NCBI GenBank assembly: GCA_020186115.1
Contig: WSYJ01000001.1
Coordinates: forward strand, 186,001 to 250,000
Length of the DNA: 64,000 nt
Reading direction: 5' to 3'
Source: Histomonas meleagridis
Taxonomy: Eukaryota; Parabasalia; Tritrichomonadida; Dientamoebidae
A model generated the notes under the pieces. It saw only the letters and a list, made by a program, of their open reading frames with translations, did no database searches and was not told the DNA's origin. The position numbers and the translations under genes are program-made. Numbering within the stretch: the first letter of the stretch is position 1; each line of letters opens with the position of its first letter. Below are positions 41,445 to 51,354 of this stretch, piece after piece.

Positions 41445-42059
41445 ATGGGTGCTTATTCATACCTCCGCGCATTATGGACAAAGAAGCAAAGTGATGTCAT
41501 GCGTTTCATCCTTCGTCTCCGTTGCTGGGAATACCGTCAACTTCCAGGACTTGTTCGTCTTACACAACCAACACGTCCAGATAAGGCACATCGTATGGGT
41601 TACAAGGCTAAGCAAGGATATGTTATCTACCGCCAACGTATCAGGAAGGGTGGTCGCAGGAGAGTTGCTAAGAAGAATAGGATTTATGGTAAGAACCGTA
41701 CTCATCATATCTACAAGTTAACACCAAAGGTTAACCTTCAAAACATGGCCGAAATGAAGGCAGGAAAGGCCCTCCCATCTCTCCGTCTCCTCAATTCTTA
41801 TTGGGTTAATGAAGATGGTGTTTTCAAGTATTACGAATGCATTTTCGTCGATCCAATGCATCCAGCTATCCAACACGATCCAAAGATCAACTGGATCGTC
41901 AGCTCCAAGCACACACATCGTGAATGCCGCGCACTCACATCAGCTGGTCGCCGCCATCGCGCTTTAATGGGCAAAGGAAAAGGTTACCGTAAGATGAGAC
42001 CATCACGTGATGCTGATTGGAAGATCCGCAACACAATGAAGCTCCACCGCTTCCGTTAA
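41445..42059 (+). CDS. RPL15: 60S ribosomal protein eL15 (RPL15)
   Basis: 204 residues, as in other eukaryotes. Recognisable throughout: MGAYSYLRALWTKKQSDVMRF, RLRCWEYRQL, TRPDKAHRMGYKAKQGYVIY, RKGGRRR, NSYWVNEDGVFKYYECIFVD and the end RRHRALMGKGKGYRKMRPS. It coats 28S rRNA. GGCCTTTCT at 41432-41440 ends 4 bases before the ATG, matching the uS7 and uL14 leaders. Stop is TAAA. Confidence 0.98.
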   Translation: MGAYSYLRALWTKKQSDVMRFILRLRCWEYRQLPGLVRLTQPTRPDKAHRMGYKAKQGYVIYRQRIRKGGRRRVAKKNRIYGKNRTHHIYKLTPKVNLQNMAEMKAGKALPSLRLLNSYWVNEDGVFKYYECIFVDPMHPAIQHDPKINWIVSSKHTHRECRALTSAGRRHRALMGKGKGYRKMRPSRDADWKIRNTMKLHRFR

Positions 42060-42101
42060 ACAGTAAACAAATTCAATAAGACTTTTAAACAAGAACATAA
42101 C

Positions 42102-42200
42102 TTATATGAGCTGAGCGAATTCATCGGGATACTTCTTTTGGAGCTTACAAAGAATTTGAGAAAATGACTTTGAAGCAATGAATTGATCAAGTGAGTTCAT
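42102..42200 (-). CDS. Possible short ORF, 32 residues
   Basis: ATG at 42200, stop at 42102-42104. Composition is coding-like (MNSLDQFIASKSFSQILCKLQKKYPDEFAQLI is helical and amphipathic by eye). The frame continues upstream without an ATG to a stop, so it may be the 3' end of a lost gene instead of a microprotein. Confidence 0.2.
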   Translation of the reverse strand: MNSLDQFIASKSFSQILCKLQKKYPDEFAQLI

Positions 42201-42273
42201 AATGTCGTCAAAATTATTCAAAAAGTTTAAATTTGACAATAATTAAATAAAGTTCTGTAGTTTATTTTTTTAA

Positions 42274-42715
42274 ATGAATCAAACAGCAGCAACAAATCAG
42301 AAATCTCAAAACGAATGGGAAACATTGACAGCGCTCAAAGACATAATCTTGGGTTTGAGTATAGATAATTTCGTGAACAGGAAGGAATTGATATTAATGA
42401 TAAGAATATTTAATTGTTTTATTTAGTATTTATTTTAATAATTTAATATTTCAAAATATTATGTGGAAATTATTTAAAATATTATGGACAGTACATATTT
42501 TAGCATCTAGACATGCTCATACAGAATTAGTTAAATTGCTTCTTGAACAAAAAGGAATTGATGTTAATGCAAAAAATATTTTCAAATGTTATCGTAAGAT
42601 AACAAATATTTGGAAATTTTTTAAATTAAATAAAACAGGGCTTATGTTTGCTTCTGGAAAAGGTAATAATGAGATAGTTAAATTACTTCGTAAGAAGAAT
42701 TCAGTCTTATTATAA
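42274..42715 (+). pseudogene. Ankyrin module fragment with spacers
   Basis: Modular ankyrin tail like 31-33 kb. A block ends in FREQEGIDINDK, then a spacer of exactly 86 bases (42406-42491, AT...ACAG), a coding block of exactly 84 bases (42492-42575), a 63-base spacer (42576-42638, AT...ACAG), and a final block ending in TAA at 42715. The phases agree. The upstream part is missing. A different frame from the ATG at 42274 (MNQTAATNQKSQNEWETL) runs into it, perhaps the truncated start of another gene. Confidence 0.6.
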
Positions 42716-43350
42716 AATTAAATGATAATTTTTCATTTAGTGATAAAATCAAGAAAAATGTTGATACACTAAACATGAAATCAAATCTTATAAATTTATT
42801 TTTATCATGACCCATTCCAAGTGAATAAAGAATATTTTCTTCAATTTCATAATTCGTCATTCGATAATCTTTCCCTGATCCAATATTATAGAAACATCGC
42901 CTAAATGTTTCTGGAACTCGATCGATGAGTCATCAAGAACATTATACATTAATGTAGCACTATCTTGAAGTGTACACTTGCCAACTCAAGAACTCCACAT
43001 AAAATATTATGAAAAACAATAGGTCCAATATTATATAGAATCTAGATGTAATGACATCCAATGTTTTAAACCTGATTCTGAAAAAATTCATTCTGCTTGA
43101 ACTTTAGATTCTCCATAATGATCATAAATAGAAATATTAATCGGATCTTTCCCAATGAATTGGTTGTTCTCTCAATAAAAACAACTTCAATATCATCTGC
43201 ATTAGTTTGTTATTTAAATGCGTTAAAAATATTTTCTGCTGCTGTTACATTCGTCGCAAATGTTTCTTTTGGAAGAAAATCTGCACAATACCTCCAACAT
43301 GTAAAGCATAGCAAAGCATTCACATTTAAGCAAGAATCTGTACACAAGTT
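42678..43350 (-). pseudogene. Decayed NAD(P)-dependent epimerase (extended SDR), second copy
   Basis: On the minus strand: FLPKETFATNVTAAENIF, NADDIEVVF, then a frame-shifted region equivalent to ISIYDHYG-SKVQAE, ESGLKHW, SATLMYNVLDDSSIEF, and MTNYEIEENILYSLGMGHDK at the end. The YDHYGxSK piece is the SDR catalytic YxxxK region. Many stops and shifts. Homologous to 30.64-31.12 kb, and again it lies tail-to-tail with an ankyrin fragment. Confidence 0.75.
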
Positions 43351-43392
43351 AAAAAATTTAGTGATTTGATAAAAATACAAATAATTTACTTA

Positions 43393-43977
43393 TTACAATT
43401 GATCTGTATTTTCTTTGTTTTCTGGTATAAGCTCAAAGCGAACAGATTCACCTTCGTTGTCAAATATATCAAATTCATCTTGGAGCTTTCGACTTGTCGC
43501 ATTATGAGCATGCTTAAAAAGAACAAAATTAATTATTTGAAGCGCTCCACCTCCACCACATACAAAGGCTAGCAAAGGACGTTTGAAAAAGAAAAGACCA
43601 ACAAAAAAGCTAAACCAGATAAATGTAGAAATAAAAAAGCCTATCCAAAAAATATTTGATTCAGATATCTTTGGAATGAATGGTTCTGGTTTTGAGTATG
43701 TACTGATTCTTTTCATTTGGAAATCAATTGACCATTTTAATCCAACAAGTTGGAGCCCAGATATAGATTTAGTTATGTAAAATTCGAGTAAAAATGAAAC
43801 TATAAGTAGGATAGAAATTTCACTATCTTTTAGTCTAAAAATAAGGAAAATAATTAATAATAATAAAGGTAATAGTTTTGAAATTAAGTAAAGAAGAACA
43901 GGATTAATTTTAGGTGTTCTTTCATTTTTAGCTTTGATCAATGCTTCTACTTCTGTTAGTCTTCCATTTTCGCTCAT
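43393..43977 (-). CDS. TVP23: TVP23 family Golgi membrane protein
   Basis: The frame opens at a TTG; the ATG at 43977 gives 194 residues. Four hydrophobic segments, in pairs (about 25-47, 53-70 and 108-130, 135-155). The family phrase SGLQLVGLKWSIDF lies in the middle, followed by SNIFWIGFFISTFIWFSFFVGL and LQIINFVLFKHAH. This matches Tvp23/FAM18, a tetraspan Golgi/TGN protein acting with Yip proteins in late secretory transport. N- and C-termini are polar and cytosolic. Confidence 0.88.
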   Translation of the reverse strand: MSENGRLTEVEALIKAKNERTPKINPVLLYLISKLLPLLLLIIFLIFRLKDSEISILLIVSFLLEFYITKSISGLQLVGLKWSIDFQMKRISTYSKPEPFIPKISESNIFWIGFFISTFIWFSFFVGLFFFKRPLLAFVCGGGGALQIINFVLFKHAHNATSRKLQDEFDIFDNEGESVRFELIPENKENTDQL

Positions 43978-44171
43978 TTCCAACTATTGGAGTATCCCAA
44001 AATTGCAGGGCACCCCATGACTTCATTTATAGAAAGTCAGAATAGAACTTGTTTCAACCAAAATTCAAACCTCAAACACTAAATAAAAGCATTATCATGA
44101 TTGTATTTTAAATTCTTTTAAAAAAGGAATAGAAATATGTTTATTTAATATTAAATAAGGTATACAAAACA

Positions 44172-46625
44172 TTAATTTTCTTGATCAATTTCCTTCTTCA
44201 AAGTATCCAAAGATTTTGCGTCGACATTTAATTCATTCATCAACTTCATTTCATCATTTGAATCTTCGAATTTATCCAAATTTAATTTGCCCAAAAAATA
44301 TTTCAAATTTTCGAAATATTTCGAATCGTATAACAATGACAACGCCAAATGATAATATCTACAATTCATCAACAAATGTATTACATCAAATATTTTCCCT
44401 TTATTTAACAATGATTTCAACACGAACTTAAAGATATCGAAATCGAACAAATTTATGTTGTTAATATAACAATAAATGTAACCAATTTCGATAAAATCAA
44501 ATTTCATTAATAATTTTGCACATTCAATTTTCTCATCGATTTGATTTAATAAAGCAGCGGCATAAATATATTTCTTTAATTCTATAAATTGTTCGATATA
44601 ACTATAAATTAAATTGCAATTTTTCGCCATAATTAATTCTTTTGGAAATGTAAAGATTAAATTTTGATAAATTTGTTTCGTGTCTTTAAATATGTTCGGA
44701 TCACGGAAAGGAACTTTAAAGTTAAATAAACATAAAATAATTTCGATATCATCGATTTTATTTTTAGATGTATCAAGAATCTTTCCGATATAATTTCGAA
44801 GTTTTTCCATATTTTCATGGCTAAAATAATTTGGTTTATTTATATTTATTATTAATTCTTCTTTACGCTTCTTAATAACACGTGTAAATTCATGAATAAA
44901 AACTCCAAAATTTTCAACGCTAAATTGAATGGCGTTATCGTCCACGTTCAAAAGCATTGAATCCGACACATTCAAAATTTCAGTTTTTTCGAGGTTTGAA
45001 TTTAATTTGAAAATTGAATTTCGTGTTGAAAAATAAAAATTTTTTTTGTAAATATAAATCGAATTATAATTAAATCGAATATTATTTAACATACTTTTTT
45101 GTTCTATGTCAAAAGAATAAAGTGTACTTCCAGAAATTGCATAAAGTATTGGGTAATCGAAATAAATTTTTTGATATTTCAAATTTCCATTTTGATTTAT
45201 ATTGATATTAATTTCATGAAATTTTTTGTCTAAAAACTTTAAACCATTTAATTCGAGTGATAAACAAATTATTATTTCATTAGAATCATTTTTACTTATT
45301 GCTAAATCGATAATTTTCGGAAAATAAAAATATGTAAATGAATTATGTAAAACTGAATACAAAAGAATTTTATCTTTAGTTAATGCAATTAATGAATCAT
45401 TTTTAATGTATTTATAATTTATAATTTCTGTCTCATCAAAAAGAATCGTTTTGTCTTCGGAATTATTAATTTCGATTTTATATAACGACTCATTCGAATA
45501 TATAATTAAAATGTTTTTGCTTAAGAAAAACATTTCATTAATTGGCAAATCAAATGAAAACATTGAAATAAATTCGTGATTTTCATTAATAACACATATT
45601 TCACCTGTGGAACTTTCATATGCTATTTGTTCGAAGTCAGTTGTATATTTGTTTTGTTTGGATAATGACGGAATTCTTAAATCTTTGGAAATAATTAATT
45701 CTCCATTTTGTACTTCTAAATCTAAAAGTTTGTAATCTTCTGTAAGAATATAAATCCCATCTTTATGAGGATAATATGATTTAGGATGACTTTCGTTGAG
45801 TAAAATAGAATTTGATGCATTAAAACTGTCGTCTGCCAATTGAAAAAGTGAAAATGAATTGTCACTTTTTTGGGAGATGATAAATGGAGTAACATCAGAA
45901 TTAGTAAAAACTCTTGTGAAATATGATGAACTTTTCTCGGTGTTATTAACTACTTGGATGACAGAATCTATGTGCGTATTTAAAAAATGTATTTGACTTG
46001 GTGATGTAGCTATGAACATGTCAAGAGAATTTGTATAGAATATATCAACTATTGGATCAAACTCAAGGAGTTGAAGAAAACTTTCTACAATTTGCATTGG
46101 CTTGTTTTTGTCTTCTCTTATTAATTGACATACATCACCCGTTTTGGATAACACAAGTGCAATGTTATTATTTGTTGGGCATAGTACAAACTTTTCAACA
46201 TGAAAAGAAGCCGGGAAATTGATCTTCCAGTCAATTGTATAACGTGGTGAATTGTGATTTAAAGAAAGTTTGTAATGAATTAATTGATCATTATTAGAAA
46301 TAACAAAAATTGAGCATGGGAAACAATTGTCAAAATAAACAAGTTTTGCAGAAAATGAAAAAACAAAAATGTCATGAGTTTGAGCATCATAAAAATATAA
46401 TTTTTGATCAGCAATTGCTAAAGCATGTATTTTTTGGGAATAAGGACTTTCATTTATGGTAAGAAAATCACATGGAGTTTCTATGAAAAATGATGAATCA
46501 AATTCTAGTGAAGGTAATTTATATTTGTATAAATAAATCTGGTTATTTACCGAAAACGTAATATAGCTGCTCCCAATTGCAGCTTTATCAATTAATCCAA
46601 AAGATACAGAAGGGATGAAATTCAA
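44172..46625 (-). CDS. Large beta-propeller/alpha-solenoid-like protein without an ATG start
   Basis: About 817 codons open. The frame begins after a TAA at 46664 and contains no ATG until about codon 175; the longest start is TTG at 46625. Residues 1-560 look like beta strands in repeats (propeller-like), and 590-810 are helical pairs (YIEQFIELKKYIYAAALLNQI; GKIFDVIHLLMNCRYYHLALSLL), the layout of coat and tether proteins (VPS-C, RMC1/Mic1, nucleoporins). I cannot choose among these. An ATG at minus-strand 46670-46668 reads in the next frame and meets a TGA after 15 codons. Possible explanations: a near-cognate start, a sequencing indel or an upstream intron. Confidence 0.6.
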   Translation of the reverse strand: MNFIPSVSFGLIDKAAIGSSYITFSVNNQIYLYKYKLPSLEFDSSFFIETPCDFLTINESPYSQKIHALAIADQKLYFYDAQTHDIFVFSFSAKLVYFDNCFPCSIFVISNNDQLIHYKLSLNHNSPRYTIDWKINFPASFHVEKFVLCPTNNNIALVLSKTGDVCQLIREDKNKPMQIVESFLQLLEFDPIVDIFYTNSLDMFIATSPSQIHFLNTHIDSVIQVVNNTEKSSSYFTRVFTNSDVTPFIISQKSDNSFSLFQLADDSFNASNSILLNESHPKSYYPHKDGIYILTEDYKLLDLEVQNGELIISKDLRIPSLSKQNKYTTDFEQIAYESSTGEICVINENHEFISMFSFDLPINEMFFLSKNILIIYSNESLYKIEINNSEDKTILFDETEIINYKYIKNDSLIALTKDKILLYSVLHNSFTYFYFPKIIDLAISKNDSNEIIICLSLELNGLKFLDKKFHEINININQNGNLKYQKIYFDYPILYAISGSTLYSFDIEQKSMLNNIRFNYNSIYIYKKNFYFSTRNSIFKLNSNLEKTEILNVSDSMLLNVDDNAIQFSVENFGVFIHEFTRVIKKRKEELIININKPNYFSHENMEKLRNYIGKILDTSKNKIDDIEIILCLFNFKVPFRDPNIFKDTKQIYQNLIFTFPKELIMAKNCNLIYSYIEQFIELKKYIYAAALLNQIDEKIECAKLLMKFDFIEIGYIYCYINNINLFDFDIFKFVLKSLLNKGKIFDVIHLLMNCRYYHLALSLLYDSKYFENLKYFLGKLNLDKFEDSNDEMKLMNELNVDAKSLDTLKKEIDQEN

Positions 46626-46680
46626 GGTTTTTGGTTTGTGAGATAATAAAAATGTAAATATTTAAACATTCAAATTAAAA

Positions 46681-48324
46681 ATGTCAATATTGGTAAACGG
46701 CCCCTATATCAGAAAGGCGGGGAAAATTGTAATGGGAGCTTTGTTCTCCATACCATTCAACTTTTTTTATGATACAAAACAATTACAGCCATTAGATGAG
46801 AACTGTGATCTCAGCAAGGAAAAAATTGATTCAATAGTTTCAAGTTTTGATGACAACGATTACGAAGGACATATTGACAATCCAACATGGGGAGATCCTT
46901 GTGGACTTTACCTTGAGGGCTTAAAGCGTAGTTGGGACTCGAAAAGCTTTGAACAATTTTTACAAAAAAATCAAATTCCTTATCTCAAAGTTTCAAAGAA
47001 GAAAGGTGATAACTACGGGCTAATTTATTTTGATAACAACAAAGACAGAAAAAAGGCATATAAAATGCTTACGGTAGAAAGATTCCAAGAAAAATTATTC
47101 TATGTAAATCCACTTCATAAAAACCTATCAAAGACAATTGAAGAATGTCATAAAAAGTACAAATTAAATAAGGTTTCCAAAAGTATTGTTGATCGTGTTA
47201 CTCCATGGCTTAAAATTGATTATCAAGAACAAATTCGACAAAAAATTCTTAAATGTACAAAGTTGCTCAGTCCAATAACGCAACATATAACAATTAATGT
47301 AGTTCCTGCACCTAAGCTTCAATATTATTCAAATGATGTTGAACTTACAATTGGCTATGACCAAAACCATAATGTTTGTATTGGATTTAATAATGGTCCT
47401 AAACTTAGTAATTACATTTCTCCAATAAATGAATGTGTTAATGTCCCTGAAAATGCATTTCCACTTAGTGAAAGAATTCTCGATTTCATAAAGAATTCAG
47501 GAATTCCTCCATTTGATAAAGTTAATGTAACAGGGACATGGAAATTTGTTCGAATCAGAGTTAACTCATTTGGGGAAGTTATGTTATCAATTGTAACTTA
47601 TGGAATTATTAACACATCAATTATTTCCAGATTTAAAAGTTTATTTCATGACATAAATTCATTGTATTGGATTGAGACTAAATCAATCGAATCTTATGGA
47701 AAAGATTGTGTTTTTCATCATATAAATGGGTTTCAATCCATAAAAGAAAATATTTTTAATTTAGAATTCCAAATTTTCCCAAACACAATATTCCCAACAT
47801 TTTTGGAAGGTAATGAACTTCTTTTAAGACAAATTATTGATAATATTGATAATCAATCAATTGTAATAGATATTGATTCAGGAATTGGAACTTATACATT
47901 TCCAATTTCTTTACATGTTCAAAGAGTTATTGCATTTGAACCTAATCAAGAACTTTTTGAGCAAGCCAAAAGAATTCAAAGAATTAATAATATAAAAAAC
48001 GTTCAATTGTTTAATGGTTATTTCGAAGATCAAATTAAAAGTGTTTTATTAAATAATGATACCCAAAATATTGTAGTATTAGTTCATCCTCCTCAATCGG
48101 GCCTTAGAAAGAGAACTCTTTCTTCAATAAGATCAACAAAGAAAATTAATAACATCGTATACGTGACGAGTAACCCTGATATGTTAGTGTCTGAATGGAA
48201 TTCTTCATTTGGAAAAGAAAGTAATAATTATAATTGCGAGCCATTCGAATTTAATAAATGCGTAGGAGTCGATCTTTTCCCGAATACAGAAAGAGTTGAA
48301 GTCGTTGTATCATTCCAGCGATAA
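46681..48324 (+). CDS. TRM2-like tRNA m5U methyltransferase with altered active site
   Basis: 547 residues. N-terminal region then an RlmD/TrmA-type C-terminal Rossmann domain: SAM loop VIDIDSGIGTYTF (395 onward), then AFEPNQELFEQA, HPPQSGL (469-475) where active enzymes have DPPRxGL, YVTSNPDML with Ser497 where the catalytic Cys of SCNP is expected, and VDLFPNTERVEVVV with the general-base Glu retained. Trm2/TRMT2A makes m5U54 in tRNA. Loss of the nucleophile Cys and of the DPPR Asp/Arg suggests an inactive or altered relative that may still bind RNA. ATG is only 56 bases from the start of the divergent gene at 46625. Confidence 0.85.
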   Translation: MSILVNGPYIRKAGKIVMGALFSIPFNFFYDTKQLQPLDENCDLSKEKIDSIVSSFDDNDYEGHIDNPTWGDPCGLYLEGLKRSWDSKSFEQFLQKNQIPYLKVSKKKGDNYGLIYFDNNKDRKKAYKMLTVERFQEKLFYVNPLHKNLSKTIEECHKKYKLNKVSKSIVDRVTPWLKIDYQEQIRQKILKCTKLLSPITQHITINVVPAPKLQYYSNDVELTIGYDQNHNVCIGFNNGPKLSNYISPINECVNVPENAFPLSERILDFIKNSGIPPFDKVNVTGTWKFVRIRVNSFGEVMLSIVTYGIINTSIISRFKSLFHDINSLYWIETKSIESYGKDCVFHHINGFQSIKENIFNLEFQIFPNTIFPTFLEGNELLLRQIIDNIDNQSIVIDIDSGIGTYTFPISLHVQRVIAFEPNQELFEQAKRIQRINNIKNVQLFNGYFEDQIKSVLLNNDTQNIVVLVHPPQSGLRKRTLSSIRSTKKINNIVYVTSNPDMLVSEWNSSFGKESNNYNCEPFEFNKCVGVDLFPNTERVEVVVSFQR

Positions 48325-48578
48325 ATAAATTTTTATAGTTTTGTCGAAACAAAAGCAACTTTTGAATGTTTTCTTTATGAGCATAACAAAAACCATAAAA
48401 TTTAAGAATTTTTTTTTATCAATTATGATTGTTTTTAAGTCTTAGAACGACCAAAGAAACTTCTTTTTTTGTCTGTTCAAAAACAAAAATTTTGCATTGA
48501 ATTATTATAGTAAACAATTGAAAAAATTCAATTGCGAAGAGATCACAATTTATCATTTCATTTTCTTAATATAGAGAA

Positions 48579-48767
48579 ATGGGTAAAGTACATGGTTCAC
48601 TCGCTCAAGCAGGAAAGGTTCGCTCTAACACTCCAAAGGTTCCAAAGATGGAAAAGGAAAAGCCAGTACGTGGTCGAGCAGCAATGAGGAAGCATTATAA
48701 CAAATATTATCTTTCAATGAACCCTGATGCTAAGCACAAAGTTGGTCCAAACTCACAAAATAAATAA
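48579..48767 (+). CDS. RPS30: 40S ribosomal protein eS30 (RPS30)
   Basis: 62 residues: MGKVHGSLAQAGKVRSNTPKV then a basic block, GRAAMRKHYNKYY and the end KHKVGPNSQNK, all characteristic of eS30. No ubiquitin-like domain is fused in front (as FAU in animals). Leader TCATTTTCTTAATATAGAGAAATG contains a trichomonad-like initiator (TCATTTT). Stop is TAAA. Confidence 0.96.
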   Translation: MGKVHGSLAQAGKVRSNTPKVPKMEKEKPVRGRAAMRKHYNKYYLSMNPDAKHKVGPNSQNK

Positions 48768-48829
48768 ACAATAAATAATTTTATAAAATAAGTTATGACA
48801 TGTATTCACTTCAATTATTCAATCTCTAT

Positions 48830-49200
48830 GTATCTATGAAATATATTAACATGTGAGAAGCTTTTGATGGCTTAATATAGATCAAATAAGTCATGAGTAT
48901 AAAATTCTTTGTGATATTTTGTTTCATCCTTCTATAAATTGTTGTGAAGTTTACTTAAACGTTCAAAAAAATAACGTTCATTAGCTTCTGCAAAATTCCC
49001 ATCGCAATCTATTGCTCAAGAAAACATTTCTTTCGTGCAAAACGAACCGTTAATTCGGCAGAATTCAAAACCAAATGCAATCCCAGGTGTTTAAACTTCG
49101 TACAATATTTTTTTATCTTCACACGCCAGAAAAACTGATTTTGCACAATTTTCCTTAAATGTAATCATACCTGTCATCTGCCATTCATTATGTTCTTCTT
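48830..49200 (-). pseudogene. Decayed gene of unknown family
   Basis: Minus-strand pieces read HNEWQMTGMITFKENCAKS, then after one stop PGIAFGFEFCRINGSFCTKEMF, then after another DCDGNFAEANERYFFERLSKLHNN. The composition is clearly coding-like, but stops are frequent. I could not assign a family. Confidence 0.4.
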
Positions 49201-49238
49201 TTGACTGATTTATTTAAACCTTATTTTTTGAAACTCAA

Positions 49239-51005
49239 ATGTGGACCATTTTCCCTATTTGTCTCATGTTTCTCATGTCCTCATGCCACTTTTGCAACAA
49301 ATGTATTACTCCTCAAATTTCGTCCAATAATTATTCATTTTTAAATGTTCAAAAAAACAAAACACATGTTTTTTTAATACATGATGAATACAACTGTCTT
49401 TATACAATAAGCCTTCATTGTCTAAATAATGATTTTAGTGAAATTTCTTCCATTTTTTTAAATTTATCAAATAATTTTTATTATATAAAGACAAAAGTTC
49501 TTCACTTTTTACCATTAATTTGGCATCCGAACCCTTCGTTTTTACGCTGGTTGTTTCCTTCAAAATCTTGTATTTTTTCAGATCATACATATATATTTCA
49601 TCGCAATAAAAATTTAGAAAATGGACCTCTCATCGGATGTTTAGTGGTCTTGTTCTTAACATTTATTCGAATATTTTCATTTTTCATAAAAAATGTTTCC
49701 AAATCCAAAACAAAAAATTTCCATGTTTTTATTTTTATTTTGTTTTCCTTAAATACATCGAGATGCTATGAAAATGGAACACTTTTAATCTATAATGAAA
49801 ATGATTTCACAAATGAGTGTTCATCTTCAACAATTTTTGTAATTGTTGGAGGTAACTTAAGTATTCCGAGTGGAGAATTTAGTGAATATCCACTTCTGGA
49901 AAATGTTTACATTGGCGATTCAATTACATCTATTGGAGGTTATGCTTTTTGCAATTGCCCCAAATTGGGAAATGTTATCATTGGAAACAATGTTAAGGAA
50001 ATAGGATCTTCAACATTCTCATTTTGCCCAAAGTTATTAAGCATCACAATTCCAGATTCAGTTACATCTATTGGAGGTTCTGCTTTTTGTAATTGTTCTG
50101 ATTTGGAAACACTTATCATTGGAAAGAATATAAAGGAAATAGGAGACAGCGCATTTTCATTGTGCTCAAGTTTAAAATGTTTTTATTTTTATGGGACAAA
50201 AGAACCAATTATTGGGGATGGTGCTTTTTATAATTTTTCAACAACAGTTATGGTATCACTGGAATATGTGGATGAAAATTTTGGACATTTATATATAACA
50301 TCAGAAACAATTGAAGGGTGTTCACCAATCGTTACAAACACATTTTCGAATTCAAATACGCTTACCAAATCAAACACATTTACTAATTCACATACGCTTA
50401 CCAAATCAAACACATTTACTAATTCACATACGCTTACCAAATCAAACACATTTTCGAATTCGAACACGTTCACTAAGTCAAATACACATCATTCATCAAA
50501 TGCTGTTACTGCTTCATTTCCAATTTTAACAACTTTTTCGAATTCATTTACTTTAACGCATTCAATTTTGCGCACACAAACAATTACTATTTATTATATA
50601 ACGCTCACAGATTCAACTTCAGTCTCTTTTATTAATTCGGCGTTTACATATTTTCACACGTCATTTGTTTATTATGAATACGTAGTAATTTCATATTCCA
50701 CAGTTTATGTTTTTTATTCGAATTTTTATACATATTTTTATTTAAGTGATTTGCAACCAAATAATTCTAACACAACAATTATTATAATCGTAGTGTGTGT
50801 GATAATTGTAGTAATTGTTATTATATTTTTGTTAATTATATTGTTAATTAAATATAAGAAAACAATGAAAACAAAACAAGAATCAAGTAGTCAAAGTAAC
50901 GCACCTGAAATTGATACAGTTGCGAACTGTTCAACAATATCTGATGTTAAAGAGGATCCATTCGCAGATGACTTTAAAGAAGAAAAGTTTATAAATCAAT
51001 TATAA
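49239..51005 (+). CDS. BspA-like LRR surface protein (588 residues)
   Basis: N-terminal hydrophobic signal (MWTIFPICLMFLMSS), then about 150 residues with a second hydrophobic stretch (FHVFIFILFSLNTS), which precedes the repeats. About five TpLRR repeats (SITSIGGYAFCNCPKLGNVIIG; about 215-335) follow, then a Thr/Ser/Asn repeat stalk (TKSNTFTNSHTL in tandem, about 365-415), a Ser/Thr-rich region, a TM helix (about 511-537) and a 51-residue tail ending KEDPFADDFKEEKFINQL. Far fewer repeats than the 21.6 kb copy but the same plan. Only the first ATG precedes the domain. Confidence 0.88.
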   Translation: MWTIFPICLMFLMSSCHFCNKCITPQISSNNYSFLNVQKNKTHVFLIHDEYNCLYTISLHCLNNDFSEISSIFLNLSNNFYYIKTKVLHFLPLIWHPNPSFLRWLFPSKSCIFSDHTYIFHRNKNLENGPLIGCLVVLFLTFIRIFSFFIKNVSKSKTKNFHVFIFILFSLNTSRCYENGTLLIYNENDFTNECSSSTIFVIVGGNLSIPSGEFSEYPLLENVYIGDSITSIGGYAFCNCPKLGNVIIGNNVKEIGSSTFSFCPKLLSITIPDSVTSIGGSAFCNCSDLETLIIGKNIKEIGDSAFSLCSSLKCFYFYGTKEPIIGDGAFYNFSTTVMVSLEYVDENFGHLYITSETIEGCSPIVTNTFSNSNTLTKSNTFTNSHTLTKSNTFTNSHTLTKSNTFSNSNTFTKSNTHHSSNAVTASFPILTTFSNSFTLTHSILRTQTITIYYITLTDSTSVSFINSAFTYFHTSFVYYEYVVISYSTVYVFYSNFYTYFYLSDLQPNNSNTTIIIIVVCVIIVVIVIIFLLIILLIKYKKTMKTKQESSSQSNAPEIDTVANCSTISDVKEDPFADDFKEEKFINQL

Positions 51006-51354
51006 TAAAAATAGTAATTTAGTAAATATATAAAATCGTAAATTTCCTTTTTTGATTTTTCATTTTACGCAAAATTGAAATAGAAAATTTTCTGATATTA
51101 AAATGTGAATTTATATAAAAGAATAATTTAGTCCAACTTAACGTAAAATTTAATACAAAGTTTAAAAAAATCTATTAAAAACATTCAACAGATCGTAAAT
51201 TTCCTTTGAATGAGTGCTGTGTCTTTGATGTGCCTATATGTCAATATGGTTTGGGAATCGTTTTGGTACAGAATTTATTCCTTTGATAAATACCGATTCA
51301 ATGCAAAAAAATTGGCAATGAAATTTCAATTGAACCAAATGACATTTTACCAGA
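51006..51354. other. Intergenic between BspA-like and Cdc48-DPF genes
   Basis: AT-rich; no gene recognised. The short frame 51210-51395 overlaps the next gene and is probably chance. Confidence 0.5.
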
